Assembly: GCF_021369635.1 (NCBI RefSeq)
Contig: NZ_JAJNBZ010000021.1
Span: 1-64,000, forward strand
Direction: 5' to 3'
Source of the DNA: Paenibacillus profundus
GTDB taxonomy: Bacteria > Bacillota > Bacilli > Paenibacillales > Paenibacillaceae
DNA: 64,000 nucleotides
A model generated the notes under the pieces. That model was not told the origin of the DNA. It did not search any database and was given only the letters and a program-made list of their open reading frames with translations. Position numbers and translations under genes: made by a program. How positions within the stretch are numbered: position 1 is the first letter of the stretch; every line of letters begins with the position of its first letter. Positions 52,378 through 61,683 of this stretch are shown one piece after another.

Positions 52378-53265
52378 ATGAATTTCCGTAATGCCATCCC
52401 TGCCGCAGTTTTTGCTGCAACTCTGCTTGTATCCGGTTGTGGCTCCGGATCTGGCGCAGATGATAATAAAGCCGTATCACAAACGCCTGATCAAACGCCA
52501 CCTTCCAACACGGCGGCTGATAACGCCTCAGGGAATAAAGAAGATTTCAAGGTTGCGATTGATCAATATCGTCAATATGTGGTCGAAGAATGCGACGAAT
52601 TCGTAAAATTAACAGGTGAGTTCACAGCGGCCGTCAAATCCGGTGATATTGAAAAAGCGAAATCTTTATATGCTCCCGCTCGCATGCACTATGAACGAAT
52701 CGAACCGATTGCGGAAGCGCTGGGGGATCTCGATCCGAACATCGATGCCCGCGAGAATGATGTGGAAGAACAAGAGTGGCGCGGTTTTCACCGGATTGAG
52801 AAGGCGCTCTGGGAACAGAAGACTACAGATGGACAGCAAGAGTATGCAGATCGCTTGTTAAGTGACGCGAAGCTGCTGCGCGCCAAGGTGGAAACGGCCG
52901 AGATTGATGCTTCATTGTTAGTGACAGGAGCAGTCGAGCTGTTAAATGAAGTGTCTACCTCCAAAGTGACGGGCGAGGAGGAAAGATATTCGCATACCGA
53001 TCTGTATGACTTTGCAGCGAACGTAGAAGGCGCCCAGAAAATCTATGAATTGCTGAAGCCGCAGCTGGAGAAGAAGGATGCAGAGCTTGAGAAGCAGATC
53101 GGCGCCAGATTTGCGGCATTGAATAATGAATTGGCTCCTTTCAAAAAAGGAGATGGCTACGTATCCTATACAGAGCTGAAACAGGACGAGGTGCGCAAGC
53201 TGAGCCAGAACCTTGATGCATTGGCCGAACCGCTGTCCAATATGGGGAAATTGCTGGGAGTGTAA
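52378..53265 (+). CDS. efeO: EfeO/EfeM-type imelysin-domain iron-binding lipoprotein
   Basis: A 295-residue lipoprotein with lipobox L-V-S-G-C at about residue 20, a Ser/Asn/Pro linker and an M75 (imelysin) helical domain. The G-F-H-R-I-E motif (G-x-H-x-x-E) near residue 140 is characteristic. It lacks the N-terminal cupredoxin domain of E. coli EfeO, so it resembles EfeM. It binds ferrous or ferric iron at the cell surface and works with EfeB and EfeU. GAGGAG precedes the ATG at 52378; a GTG three codons earlier is less likely. First gene of a Fur-controlled operon. Confidence 0.9.
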   Translation: MNFRNAIPAAVFAATLLVSGCGSGSGADDNKAVSQTPDQTPPSNTAADNASGNKEDFKVAIDQYRQYVVEECDEFVKLTGEFTAAVKSGDIEKAKSLYAPARMHYERIEPIAEALGDLDPNIDARENDVEEQEWRGFHRIEKALWEQKTTDGQQEYADRLLSDAKLLRAKVETAEIDASLLVTGAVELLNEVSTSKVTGEEERYSHTDLYDFAANVEGAQKIYELLKPQLEKKDAELEKQIGARFAALNNELAPFKKGDGYVSYTELKQDEVRKLSQNLDALAEPLSNMGKLLGV

Positions 53266-53268
53266 GCG

Positions 53269-54579
53269 ATGAGTAAGAAACAACAGGGAACTAACGATTA
53301 TGGATTAAGTTCGGAACGTAAAGGCAAACAATTAAGCCGGCGAGAGCTGCTGAAATTAGCGGGTGTCGGCGGTATTGGCTTGATGCTGGGCGGTACTGGT
53401 GTAGGCAGCATATTGTCTGTCACGGGCGGCAAGAGTCAATCCTCTTCTGCTGCAAACGGTGGCTCCGCCAAGGAGTCCATTGTGCCCTTCTATGGTTCTC
53501 ATCAAGCGGGAATCGCAACACCTGCTCAGAATTTCCTCTGCTTTGGTTCATTTGATCTGACTGCTTCGTCTTTAAGCGAGGTCCGGAAGCTGTTCCAGGC
53601 GTGGACGAAGGCAGCAGCCGCCATGACATCCGGCCAGATGATAGGCGAGATCAATGACTATCCCAATATGCCGCCCTCGGATACCGGTGAAGCGGCGGGC
53701 CTGTCTCCGTCTCGAATGACGATCACGTTTGGCGCAGGGCCGTCATTATTTGATAGCCGGTTCGGCTTGGCCGGCAAGCGGCCTGCCGCTTTTCCGGATC
53801 TGCCCGTATTCCGCGCGGATGATATCCAGCCGCAATGGTCGGGCGGAGATCTGTGCGTTCAAGTATGCGCAGACGATCTTCAGGTAGCCTTCCACGCGCT
53901 GCGCAACATGGCTCGAATTGCGCGTGGAACGGCCGTGCTGCGGTGGACGCAGGACGGCTTTCAACGTTCTGGCCAAGCCGATACCTCCGGGGGCACGCCG
54001 CGCAACCTGATGGGATTCAAGGATGGAACCGGGAATCCGGATACAACGGATGCAGCGAAGATGAATGAGACGGTATGGATTCAGCCTGGGACAGGCGCAT
54101 CTTGGATGGAGGGCGGCAGTTATATGGTCGTCCGCCGGATACGGATGCGTATCGAGATATGGGACCGTTCCACTCTGCAGGACCAGGAAGTGACCTTCGG
54201 ACGTTATCGAACAACGGGCGCCCCTCTCGGCGGCCAAGATGAGTTCGACCCTCTTGATCTGGAGAAGTGCGACGCCTCAGGCAATCTGGTCATCCCGGAG
54301 ACGGCACATTCCAGATTGGCGCACATGAATGGCAAGGTGCAAATATTGCGCCGCGCCTTTTCGTATTCTAGCGGCATTGATGCGAAGACCGGGCAGATTG
54401 ATGCGGGCTTGTTCTTTATCTGCTTCCAGCAAGATCTGCGCAAGCAGTTCATGCCGATGCAGCATAAGCTGGCGGCCGCGGATAAGTTGAATGAATATAT
54501 CGTGCATGTAGGTAGCGCCACATTTGCCTGCTTCCCCGGAGCTCGTGAAGGAGGATATATCGGGGAGACGCTCTTTTGA
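53269..54579 (+). CDS. efeB: EfeB deferrochelatase/DyP-type peroxidase
   Basis: A 436-residue haem peroxidase. The twin-arginine signal S-R-R-E-L-L-K-L-A-G-V-G-G (residues 24-36) sends the folded enzyme across the membrane. DyP hallmarks are F-K-D-G-T-G-N-P (distal Asp of G-x-x-D-G), the proximal His region P-E-T-A-H-S-R-L-A-H-M and the distal Arg region VRRIRMRIEIWDRSTLQDQE. It is proposed to oxidise Fe(II) or extract iron from haem, feeding EfeU. It starts four bases after the efeO stop and overlaps the region upstream of efeU. Confidence 0.93.
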   Translation: MSKKQQGTNDYGLSSERKGKQLSRRELLKLAGVGGIGLMLGGTGVGSILSVTGGKSQSSSAANGGSAKESIVPFYGSHQAGIATPAQNFLCFGSFDLTASSLSEVRKLFQAWTKAAAAMTSGQMIGEINDYPNMPPSDTGEAAGLSPSRMTITFGAGPSLFDSRFGLAGKRPAAFPDLPVFRADDIQPQWSGGDLCVQVCADDLQVAFHALRNMARIARGTAVLRWTQDGFQRSGQADTSGGTPRNLMGFKDGTGNPDTTDAAKMNETVWIQPGTGASWMEGGSYMVVRRIRMRIEIWDRSTLQDQEVTFGRYRTTGAPLGGQDEFDPLDLEKCDASGNLVIPETAHSRLAHMNGKVQILRRAFSYSSGIDAKTGQIDAGLFFICFQQDLRKQFMPMQHKLAAADKLNEYIVHVGSATFACFPGAREGGYIGETLF

Positions 54580-54608
54580 ACATGCATTTATTAGGAAGGA
54601 AGGTCTCC

Positions 54609-56387
54609 ATGCGTTATACGCACAGTGGAATCATTAGAAAAATGATAGCCGTACTTATCGTAAGTATGTTGCTTGTACCGGCGGAGTGGTCGGCGGCAGA
54701 AGGGGCTAGCTCCCCTGTTGACCAGTTGCTGCCCTTAGTCGGGGGAGCGCTTGTTGAAGCCGGGCAGCAGAATTGGGAGATGGCTTCCAAGGAGCTTGAG
54801 CAGTTCGGCCAATTATGGAACGGCGTCAAATCAGCCTCCGAGTTAACAAGCGCCATCGATTCGGAGTTGGCTGCGGCGGCTGATGCTGTGCAGCAGAAGG
54901 ATCTGAAGCAAGCGAAGGAAAGCTTATCCGGATTGGCCAAGAAGGTAAATGAATATGTGGATGGCACGCAGGAGCAACAAGCCAAGCCTTCCGGCAAGGA
55001 CGTTGCCGAGATGCTGTTGGGCATGGTGAAGAAGACTCATGACAGTCTGAAGCAGGGCGCAATCGAGCAGGCACAGAAGGATTATCGGACTATCGTTAAC
55101 GACTGGAAGAAGATTGAGAATCCGATTCGCAATGATAACTTTACGGTATACAGCCAGCTTGAGACAAAGATGACATTGATACGGGTTGCTCTGCAAGCCG
55201 AACCTCCCAAGCCGGAGCAGGCAGACAGTGAATTGACGCAATTAACTTCGGTGTTGAAGGATTACACAGCCGGGAAGCTGGACGGAGCCTCGGACTCCAC
55301 TTCAGGCAGTCATCGCTTGACGGATGCCATTGCATTGCTGCAGCAGGCGGATCAAGCTGTAGAGGCGGGAGATGCTGATCTGGCTTCGCAGCATATGCAA
55401 GCCTTTATCTCGATGTGGCCGTCAGTTGAAGGCGAGGTATCCATCTCATCTGCAACCGTCTATACGGATACAGAGAATCAAATGTCGGAAGCACAGGGCT
55501 ATTTGCTGTCGAGCCCGCCGAATCTGGAGAAAGCGCAGGATGTTATCGGCCAGATGAAGCAAGCTTTGGAGCCGATAGCAATCACATCCTCTTATACAGC
55601 TTGGGATGCTGCCGTAATATTGCTTAGAGAAGGCTTGGAAGCAATTTTAGTGCTTGCCGCTTTATTGGCCTATGTGAAACGAACGGACAACAAAACGGCA
55701 CGCAACTATATATGGGCCGGTTCAGGCGCTGGTCTAGTTCTTAGCGGGGTTTTGGCGATTGTGCTGACCTATGCGATTTCGCAAGCCGCATCAGGCAGCG
55801 CGCGCGAATTGATCGAAGGCATCACGGGATTAGTTGCGGTCGTGATGATGCTAACCATCGGGAATTGGCTGCATAGCAAGTCTAGCATGGCGTCATGGAA
55901 TGCTTATATTAGCAAGCAGGTAGATGGCGCTTTAGCCAGAGGAAGCCTGTGGTCTCTGTTCGCGGTAGCGGGACTCGCAATTTTGAGGGAAGGCGCCGAA
56001 ACAGCCATCTTCTACATCGGCATGGCGCCGTCTATCGAGCCGCTGCAGCTGGCGATTGGTATAGGCGGGGCATTGCTGGCGCTCGTCGTCCTTGGTTTCG
56101 CTATCATTCATTTCAGTGCGAAGCTGCCGATTCGGCCGTTCTTTATGGCGGCTACCGCGCTTATCTATTATTTGGTGATTCGCTTCTTGGGCGAGAGTAT
56201 CCATGCCTTACAAGTAGCAGGGAAGCTGTCTGCCCATAGTCAGGCAGGACTGCCTTCAATCGGATGGCTGGGGGCTTATCCGACCTGGGAGACATTTGTG
56301 CCGCAGCTTGCAGCTTTGCTGTTCATTATGTTCATGCTTCTGCGCGGGTCTTTGGGCAAAGGCAAGCAGCAGAAGAGTATGGGTTAG
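54609..56387 (+). CDS. efeU: EfeU/FTR1-family iron permease with extended N-terminal domain
   Basis: A 592-residue protein. A signal-like segment (MIAVLIVSMLLVPAEWSAAEG) is followed by about 310 residues of extracytoplasmic helical repeats. The FTR1 permease follows from residue 335 with seven spans and the two essential R-E-x-x-E motifs: R-E-G-L-E (LLREGLEAILVLAALLAYVKR) and R-E-G-A-E (ILREGAETAIFYIGM). It imports iron at the cytoplasmic membrane. The ATG at 54609 has AGGAAGGAAGG upstream; a TTG at 54576 is in frame but lacks a site. Last gene of the efe operon, with a terminator behind it. Confidence 0.92.
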   Translation: MRYTHSGIIRKMIAVLIVSMLLVPAEWSAAEGASSPVDQLLPLVGGALVEAGQQNWEMASKELEQFGQLWNGVKSASELTSAIDSELAAAADAVQQKDLKQAKESLSGLAKKVNEYVDGTQEQQAKPSGKDVAEMLLGMVKKTHDSLKQGAIEQAQKDYRTIVNDWKKIENPIRNDNFTVYSQLETKMTLIRVALQAEPPKPEQADSELTQLTSVLKDYTAGKLDGASDSTSGSHRLTDAIALLQQADQAVEAGDADLASQHMQAFISMWPSVEGEVSISSATVYTDTENQMSEAQGYLLSSPPNLEKAQDVIGQMKQALEPIAITSSYTAWDAAVILLREGLEAILVLAALLAYVKRTDNKTARNYIWAGSGAGLVLSGVLAIVLTYAISQAASGSARELIEGITGLVAVVMMLTIGNWLHSKSSMASWNAYISKQVDGALARGSLWSLFAVAGLAILREGAETAIFYIGMAPSIEPLQLAIGIGGALLALVVLGFAIIHFSAKLPIRPFFMAATALIYYLVIRFLGESIHALQVAGKLSAHSQAGLPSIGWLGAYPTWETFVPQLAALLFIMFMLLRGSLGKGKQQKSMG

Positions 56388-56422
56388 TTAGAAGGCTGCT
56401 AATTGCAGACTGCCCTCCAACA

Positions 56423-56450
56423 CAAAGGACGGACCGGATCCGTCCTTTTC
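56423..56450 (+). terminator. Intrinsic terminator of efeOBU
   Basis: A 10-bp perfect stem aaaggacgga / tccgtccttt with a 5-base loop and a short T-run. Confidence 0.85.
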
Positions 56451-56678
56451 CCTTATCTTGCATTGGATTTCATCCAGTTAAAATGCAATAGGTAACTCCC
56501 AGTGACAGGTTTGATTGGAAATGATCCAGTGTTTTCGCTCCATTTCATCTGTTATAGTTAGAAAGGAGTCACATCCACTGGACAAAATGCAGTCTGCAAG
56601 CCGTTTAGCTGCTCCATCCGCACATTTGACTGTACGTTTTCCAATGGAAACTACCTCGACCGCAGGCAACAGGGCAGC

Positions 56679-57248
56679 TCAACTCATATATTCGCCGAAT
56701 TCATAGCTCTGCTCCTCATCCGCGATGGCCTGAATCTCTTCCGAGCCGATATTCAAATAGATATAGCCGTCTTGCGCCTGCTTTTTCAGCGCGCGTTCCT
56801 TGACGAACTTGGGACTCGCATCGCCGGCGTCTTCATCATAGACGAGCAGGATGCCATCTGTTTTGCGGAATAACAGCTCATCCCGGGCGACGAACTGCCA
56901 TTTTCCGATATAAGGCCCGTTGCTCACCGCTCTATAGTAATCAACCCCTTGCAGGATTTGCTCGAAATACGTTTTTTTCTCGTCGCTCCATTGCTCCTCC
57001 GGTTGGCTGTAGGCCGTGATGATAGAACATTTCAAATGCGGATACTGCGCCTTCAGCGAGATGGCTGCTTCGCATGCCCATAGATCGACCCCGTACTGGC
57101 CGGGGGTGATGACCCATTCCAGCCCTTCTTCCAGCAGGGGGATCAATCTGGCTGCAATGGCTTTGCGGATATAGGGGATTCCTTTATGTTTATTGCCGTA
57201 AATACCGAGCTCGTGCGCGCGGTAGCCGGTAATCAGAAGATTTTTCAC
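56679..57248 (-). CDS. ypsA: YpsA (DUF1273/SLOG-superfamily) protein
   Basis: A 189-residue protein of the YpsA family: KNLLITGYRAHELGIYG at the start, then W-V-I-T-P-G-Q-Y-G-V-D-L-W-A-C-E-A-A, the SLOG/DprA-like Rossmann part, and D-G-I-L-L-V-Y-D. SLOG domains bind nucleotide-like ligands. In B. subtilis and S. aureus, YpsA affects cell division. GGAGG lies seven bases before the GTG at 57248; an in-frame TTG eight codons upstream overlaps that site. Monocistronic. The 290-base gap to efeU holds no supported gene. Confidence 0.88.
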   Translation of the reverse strand: MKNLLITGYRAHELGIYGNKHKGIPYIRKAIAARLIPLLEEGLEWVITPGQYGVDLWACEAAISLKAQYPHLKCSIITAYSQPEEQWSDEKKTYFEQILQGVDYYRAVSNGPYIGKWQFVARDELLFRKTDGILLVYDEDAGDASPKFVKERALKKQAQDGYIYLNIGSEEIQAIADEEQSYEFGEYMS

Positions 57249-57457
57249 ACCGAAATTCCTCCACTTATACAATAGTAGAACGCTCTATTTAGTATTATAC
57301 CTTTGTCGAATAAAGAATGTTAACGCACGGAAATATAGTTCGAATAGACCATATATTCAGGACCTCGATTTTGCCTACTTGGGTCTAAATTCCCTGTTAC
57401 GTCCCCTTGCCAATTGGTTAATATGAGTAAGAATACAAATCTTAGGGGGACAATCGC

Positions 57458-58309
57458 TTGAAGAAGTGGACAGCAGTATTATTATCAGCAATTTTGTTAC
57501 TAGGAATCACGGCATGCGGCAACGCGAAGGAAGCAACAGGGGGGAATAACACGGCTGCCGAACAACCGGCGGGTGAGACAAAAGAGACCGCGGCGGCGCC
57601 GACCGTAGATGAACTGATTCAGAAGACAACGGATGCCAGCAAAGACTTGAAGAGCTTCTCTATGGACGCTCAAATCAAGCAAAATATAACGGTAAGCCAA
57701 GGCGACCAAAAGCAAGAGCAGAAGGTCGACATGCAGATGAAGACAGACATGACCAAAGAGCCGCTGAATATGTACCAGGAAATTAAAATGTCCATCCCGG
57801 ATCAAGGGGAACAGGATATTAAGCAGTATATTACGCAAGAAGGCATTTACTCGCAAGTCGGCGGAACTTGGACGAAGGTTCCGGACGAGATGAAGGATCA
57901 ATTGATGGCAACCGTTGAGGCATCTGCCAAACCGGAGCAGCAGCTGGAACAATTCAAATCGATCTCCAAAGACGCGAAGGTGTCGGTTGAAGGGAACGAA
58001 TATGTGCTGTCTGCCGATTTGTCCGGTGAAGGCTTGAAGGAACTGGCCAAGTCCCTGATGAGCCAATCGGGCAATGACCCGCAAACGGCTGCTTTGATGG
58101 AGCAAATGAACATCAAAAACATCAAAATTACGTATGGCGTGAATAAAGATACGTATTTGCCTACGAAGTCCGACGTCAACATGACGATGGACATGGAGCA
58201 GGATGGTCAAGGGATGTCTTTGGAGATGGTACTGACAAGCACTTTCTCCAAGCATAATGAAGTCGGCGAGATCAAAGTGCCGCAAGAGGTGCTGGACAGC
58301 GCCAAGTAA
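57458..58309 (+). CDS. DUF6612-like exported lipoprotein
   Basis: A 283-residue lipoprotein: signal peptide with L-G-I-T-A-C (Cys20), an Ala/Glu/Thr linker, then a LolA/LppX-like beta-rich domain (VDELIQKTTDASKDLKSFSMDAQIKQNITVSQGDQKQEQKVDMQMKTDM ...). Proteins of this kind may carry lipids or sense the envelope; function is unknown. TTG start with TTAGGGGG upstream. A damaged tandem copy follows at 58391, sharing the same leader and ribosome binding site. Confidence 0.8.
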   Translation: MKKWTAVLLSAILLLGITACGNAKEATGGNNTAAEQPAGETKETAAAPTVDELIQKTTDASKDLKSFSMDAQIKQNITVSQGDQKQEQKVDMQMKTDMTKEPLNMYQEIKMSIPDQGEQDIKQYITQEGIYSQVGGTWTKVPDEMKDQLMATVEASAKPEQQLEQFKSISKDAKVSVEGNEYVLSADLSGEGLKELAKSLMSQSGNDPQTAALMEQMNIKNIKITYGVNKDTYLPTKSDVNMTMDMEQDGQGMSLEMVLTSTFSKHNEVGEIKVPQEVLDSAK

Positions 58310-58320
58310 GACAGACGACA

Positions 58321-58350
58321 CCGTCGGATCCTCTGGATTCGGCGGTTTTT
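58321..58350 (+). terminator. Terminator after the lipoprotein gene
   Basis: ccgtcggatcc / ggattcggcgg (two mismatches) followed by TTTTT. Confidence 0.7.
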
Positions 58351-58390
58351 CTCTATTACACCCTTTTACAAATCTTAGGGGGGTAACCGC

Positions 58391-58926
58391 TTGGAAAAAT
58401 GGACAGCAGCATTATTGTTAGCCATATTGGCACTAGGAATCACTGCATGTGGCGGCGCGGAGGAAGCAACAGGGTGGAATACCACGACTGCCGAACAGAA
58501 GGAGGCGACGCCGACCGTAGATGAATTGATTCAAAAGTCAATGGAGGCTGGAAAAAGCTTGAAGAGCTTCTCTGTGGAGCGTCATATGAAGAAAGATGTG
58601 ACAATTAGCCAAGGCGATCAAAAGCAAGATATGAAGTTCGGCCGGAAGATAAAGATCGATCTGAACAGAGAGCCGTTGCAAGTGTATCAGGAATTAATCA
58701 TACTCGGTCAGAATCAAGATTTTGCACTTAAGCAGTATGCTGTCAACGGAAGAGGGTAAATAAAGAAACGTATTTGCCTACGACGTCGGACGTGAACATG
58801 ACGATGATCATGGAGCAGGGCGATCAGACCGCTTTTGTTGATGTGGTGATGTCAGCTGCTTTCTCCAGACATAATGAAGTCGGCGAGATCAAAGTGCCGC
58901 AAGAGGTATTGGACAGCGCCAAGTAG
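58391..58926 (+). pseudogene. Damaged tandem copy of the DUF6612-like lipoprotein
   Basis: It repeats the start of the upstream gene (TTG start after TTAGGGGGG; W-T-A-A-L-L-L-A-I-L-A-L-G-I-T-A-C; VDELIQKSMEAGKSLKSFSV) to about residue 120 and then hits a stop at 58757-58759. From 58757, in a second frame, the C-terminal end of the parent follows (V-N-K-E-T-Y-L-P-T-T-S-D-V-N-M-T ... E-V-G-E-I-K-V-P-Q-E-V-L-D-S-A-K). About 100 codons of the middle are missing. This is tandem duplication, then deletion with frameshift. The front part could still make a short lipoprotein. Confidence 0.8.
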
Positions 58927-58945
58927 GACAGATGACATATGACAC

Positions 58946-58975
58946 CGCCGGATTTCTGGATTCGGCGTTTTTTTG
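58946..58975 (+). terminator. Terminator after the damaged copy
   Basis: cgccggat / attcggcg stem followed by TTTTTTT; a duplicate of the terminator at 58321. Confidence 0.75.
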
Positions 58976-59187
58976 TACCGATTTTTTTCGTGTCGTAATG
59001 CTTTTACCCTGTTCGTTCCAGTATTAATGAGTGATGATAGAAGCATGAATTGCTTTGCTGTGCAGCAAAGCGAGACTTCATTTTTCGACACAAAATACCG
59101 ATAACAGAAGAAGGAAACGTATGTTCGGTGTAGAATGTTAGAAAATTGAATGCTTCAAGTAGGAAAATAAGAGAGGTGCCGTTCTGA

Positions 59188-60009
59188 ATGGACAAGAAGG
59201 CCAAGCAAATATTAATGAAAACCTTCTGGAGCAGCAGCGGCTGGAAGGATACCCGCACGATCCTTTTTTCGGGGGAAGATTTCGAATATGCGAAAGATAA
59301 AGGCTTGATGTTCGATCCGATCACGATCGGCCATGATGAATGTGTGCTGCAAATGATTGAATTGCATAAAGTGATTACGAAGGAAATGGCGGCGAAAGCC
59401 TTTTTGCATAGTCTGTCTACCAGAAAGGTGTATTTGAGAAGCGCGCTCTCCAGTTGGGCGTTGACCCATCGAATGGCTGCGCACCCCTTCGAGAGCAATG
59501 TCGGGAAGTATACGACTAACAATAATGGCAGCACCTATGCTTGTTTTGGCGAGTGTTATGTATGCGATACATATGGCGTAGCCGTTCATGAAGATTATAC
59601 GAATGAAGATATCAATGTGTTGAATTTCGAGAGAATCAAGTGGGGCGGGGTGCGTCTGAATCATATGCTGTATTGCATGCTTGATCTGGAGCAATTGCTC
59701 AAAGAAGCAGATATAGCGGTGAGCGAAGAAGACGTGGACATTTTTAAAAATATACTAGCTGCCATTACAAGCTGTGCTCCTGCCGATGCCGCGCGTCAGC
59801 TGGAGAAAAGGCTGAATGGCATTTTGCCGTCCAATAAAAGTGAGCGAGATTTTCTGATGGAAATAATGGCGTATGCCGGAATTCTGACCGCAGAGGAAGA
59901 CAGGCCTGGAAGAGGCGGGAAGAACGACTTTTGCGCCATTGTGAATTGGCGGGGGGTGGATGGGTATTCCAAGCAGGCGGTCCAGGATTATTTTGGACAA
60001 TGGCTATAG
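59188..60009 (+). CDS. Hypothetical protein, no recognised domain
   Basis: A 273-residue cytosolic protein. GAGAGGTGCC precedes the ATG. It begins KQILMKTFWSSSGWK and contains a central segment HPFESNVGKYTTNNNGSTYACFGECYVCD with a C-x4-C-x2-C cluster, and ends in a W-R-G-V-D-G-Y motif. I do not recognise the family. The cysteine cluster could bind a metal. It stands alone between the lipoprotein copies and the SWIM operon. Confidence 0.65.
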   Translation: MDKKAKQILMKTFWSSSGWKDTRTILFSGEDFEYAKDKGLMFDPITIGHDECVLQMIELHKVITKEMAAKAFLHSLSTRKVYLRSALSSWALTHRMAAHPFESNVGKYTTNNNGSTYACFGECYVCDTYGVAVHEDYTNEDINVLNFERIKWGGVRLNHMLYCMLDLEQLLKEADIAVSEEDVDIFKNILAAITSCAPADAARQLEKRLNGILPSNKSERDFLMEIMAYAGILTAEEDRPGRGGKNDFCAIVNWRGVDGYSKQAVQDYFGQWL

Positions 60010-60016
60010 AGGAAGT

Positions 60017-60043
60017 TCAAAAAGCCCCCTTTTGATCACGAAG
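60017..60043. repeat. Second copy of the repeat motif found inside the afu operon
   Basis: This segment matches 12377-12403 at 24 of 27 positions (tcaaaaag...ttttgatcacgaag). The inverted arm seen at 12431-12443 is not preserved here. It lies directly after the stop of the 273-residue gene. Confidence 0.6.
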
Positions 60044-60231
60044 ATATTCAGGAGGTGATTCGGCATCGAATCTTGCATTCACTCTCGAAGTGCGATGCCC
60101 ATGTAGTCGTGCTTTGAAATAGGACTTTAGATGGTGTGATATGAATATTGGTTTAGGTATCATTTTACTATAGTGTTAGATTTCACATGAAAATATGAGA
60201 GAAAAGCAGGAAAGATAGGAGGGAAGGTCGC

Positions 60232-61671
60232 GTGATCGAAATAACAGAATCATATGTTGATTCACTGGCACCGAACAGCTCGGCCATTAAGAATGCGCAA
60301 GGGCTTGTTAAAAAACGCAGCTTCGTGCAGTTGAACCGCTCGGAGGATGATGCGCTTCTATTTGGAGAGTGCTCCGGCAGCGGCAAGTCTAACTACCAAT
60401 GCTCGGCAGATTTTATCCACCCGGAGAAGCCGGTGCTGCGCTGTTCATGCCCAAGCCGGCAATTGCCATGCAAGCACGCGCTCGGTTTGTTGTATGCCTA
60501 TATTGGAGGGGAGACGTTCGTCACTGCTTCAGTACCTGAGGATATCGTTGCGAAGCGGGAGAAGGCGGAGAAGCGGGAAGAGAAGAAATCGCAGCAAGCC
60601 GCTGAAGGTGCAGAGACCAAGCCGAAAAAAGTGAATAAAACGGCGTTGAAGAAAAAAATCCAGGCTCAGCTTGAGGGCTTGGAGCTGCTGGAGAAGCTGA
60701 CCTTGTCGCTGATTCGCGGAGGGTTGGCCACGATCGATAAAAAAGTGTTAAAGACGATCCAGGATCATGTGAAGCAGATGGGCAACTATTATTTGACCGG
60801 GGCGCAGACGGAATTGCGTCGATTAGCCCTGTTGCTCTCCAATGCGGATGATCGGGAAGCGATCTATACATATGCCGTCGAGCAATTAACGCTGATTCAT
60901 GCGTTTATTAAGAAAGGGCGCGCTCATTTAACGGCGAAGCTCGCCGATCCAGACTTGACGCTGGACCATGAATCGACGATAGAAGAATGGCTCGGTCACG
61001 CTTGGCAGCTGGCGGAGCTGAAGGATTGCGGCCTGATGGCGGAACAGGTCGAATTGATTCAGATCGCCTTTTTGAGCTACGACGATCAGGCTAGACAAGA
61101 ATACGTCGATCAGGGCTATTGGCTGGAGCAAGCAACCGGGGAAATCCATCGAACGGTTCAATATCGGCCTTACAGAGCAGCCAAGCATATGCGAGAGGAC
61201 GACAGCTTCTTCGATGTCGCGCTTGTGAAGTCGCTGTATCGCTATCCCGGTGATATGAACCGAAGAGTGCGTTGGGAAGAAATGACCTCGCGGCCGCTGG
61301 AGCAGCATGATCTGGAACCTATTTCAGCGATGGCCCATCGTTCCTATGCCGATGTCGTGAAGCAGGTGAAGAACCAGCTAAAAAATCCACTCGGCGACAA
61401 GAACCCAGTGATGCTGCTTCATGTGGCAGAGGTTCGGCAGACAGAGCAAGGCCAATTCGCCATTACCGATGCTGCGGGACAGCATCTGGCGCTGGACGAT
61501 GTGTTCACGTTCGGTCATGCGACGGTGCCGCTGCTGCCGCACGTTCCTGCCGCAAGCTTGACGGACACGACGATGCTGGTTATGTTCGAGCACGGTCTCG
61601 ATAGCGGGCGGCTCGTCGCACAACCATTGACTATCATTAAGGGTGCGGACATGATCCGCCTCTTATATTAA
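60232..61671 (+). CDS. SWIM zinc-finger protein
   Basis: A 479-residue protein. A SWIM finger C-S-C-P-S-R-Q-L-P-C-K-H (Cx-Cn-CxH pattern, residues about 70-85) is followed by a Lys/Glu-rich linker with predicted coil and a helical C-terminal domain. SWIM fingers bind DNA or proteins. It starts at GTG with AGGAGGGAAGG upstream. Thirteen bases separate it from the HEAT-repeat gene and a MoxR-type AAA gene follows. This SWIM/HEAT/MoxR order recurs in operons that continue with DUF5682 and VWA proteins, of unknown function. Confidence 0.82.
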   Translation: MIEITESYVDSLAPNSSAIKNAQGLVKKRSFVQLNRSEDDALLFGECSGSGKSNYQCSADFIHPEKPVLRCSCPSRQLPCKHALGLLYAYIGGETFVTASVPEDIVAKREKAEKREEKKSQQAAEGAETKPKKVNKTALKKKIQAQLEGLELLEKLTLSLIRGGLATIDKKVLKTIQDHVKQMGNYYLTGAQTELRRLALLLSNADDREAIYTYAVEQLTLIHAFIKKGRAHLTAKLADPDLTLDHESTIEEWLGHAWQLAELKDCGLMAEQVELIQIAFLSYDDQARQEYVDQGYWLEQATGEIHRTVQYRPYRAAKHMREDDSFFDVALVKSLYRYPGDMNRRVRWEEMTSRPLEQHDLEPISAMAHRSYADVVKQVKNQLKNPLGDKNPVMLLHVAEVRQTEQGQFAITDAAGQHLALDDVFTFGHATVPLLPHVPAASLTDTTMLVMFEHGLDSGRLVAQPLTIIKGADMIRLLY

Positions 61672-61683
61672 GGGGGATCGGCG

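Noticed and set aside
57500..58321. 273-codon minus-strand frame opposite the lipoprotein gene
   Set aside because: Composition (Leu/His/Arg-rich) is that of an antisense shadow; the plus-strand gene has signal peptide and paralogue.
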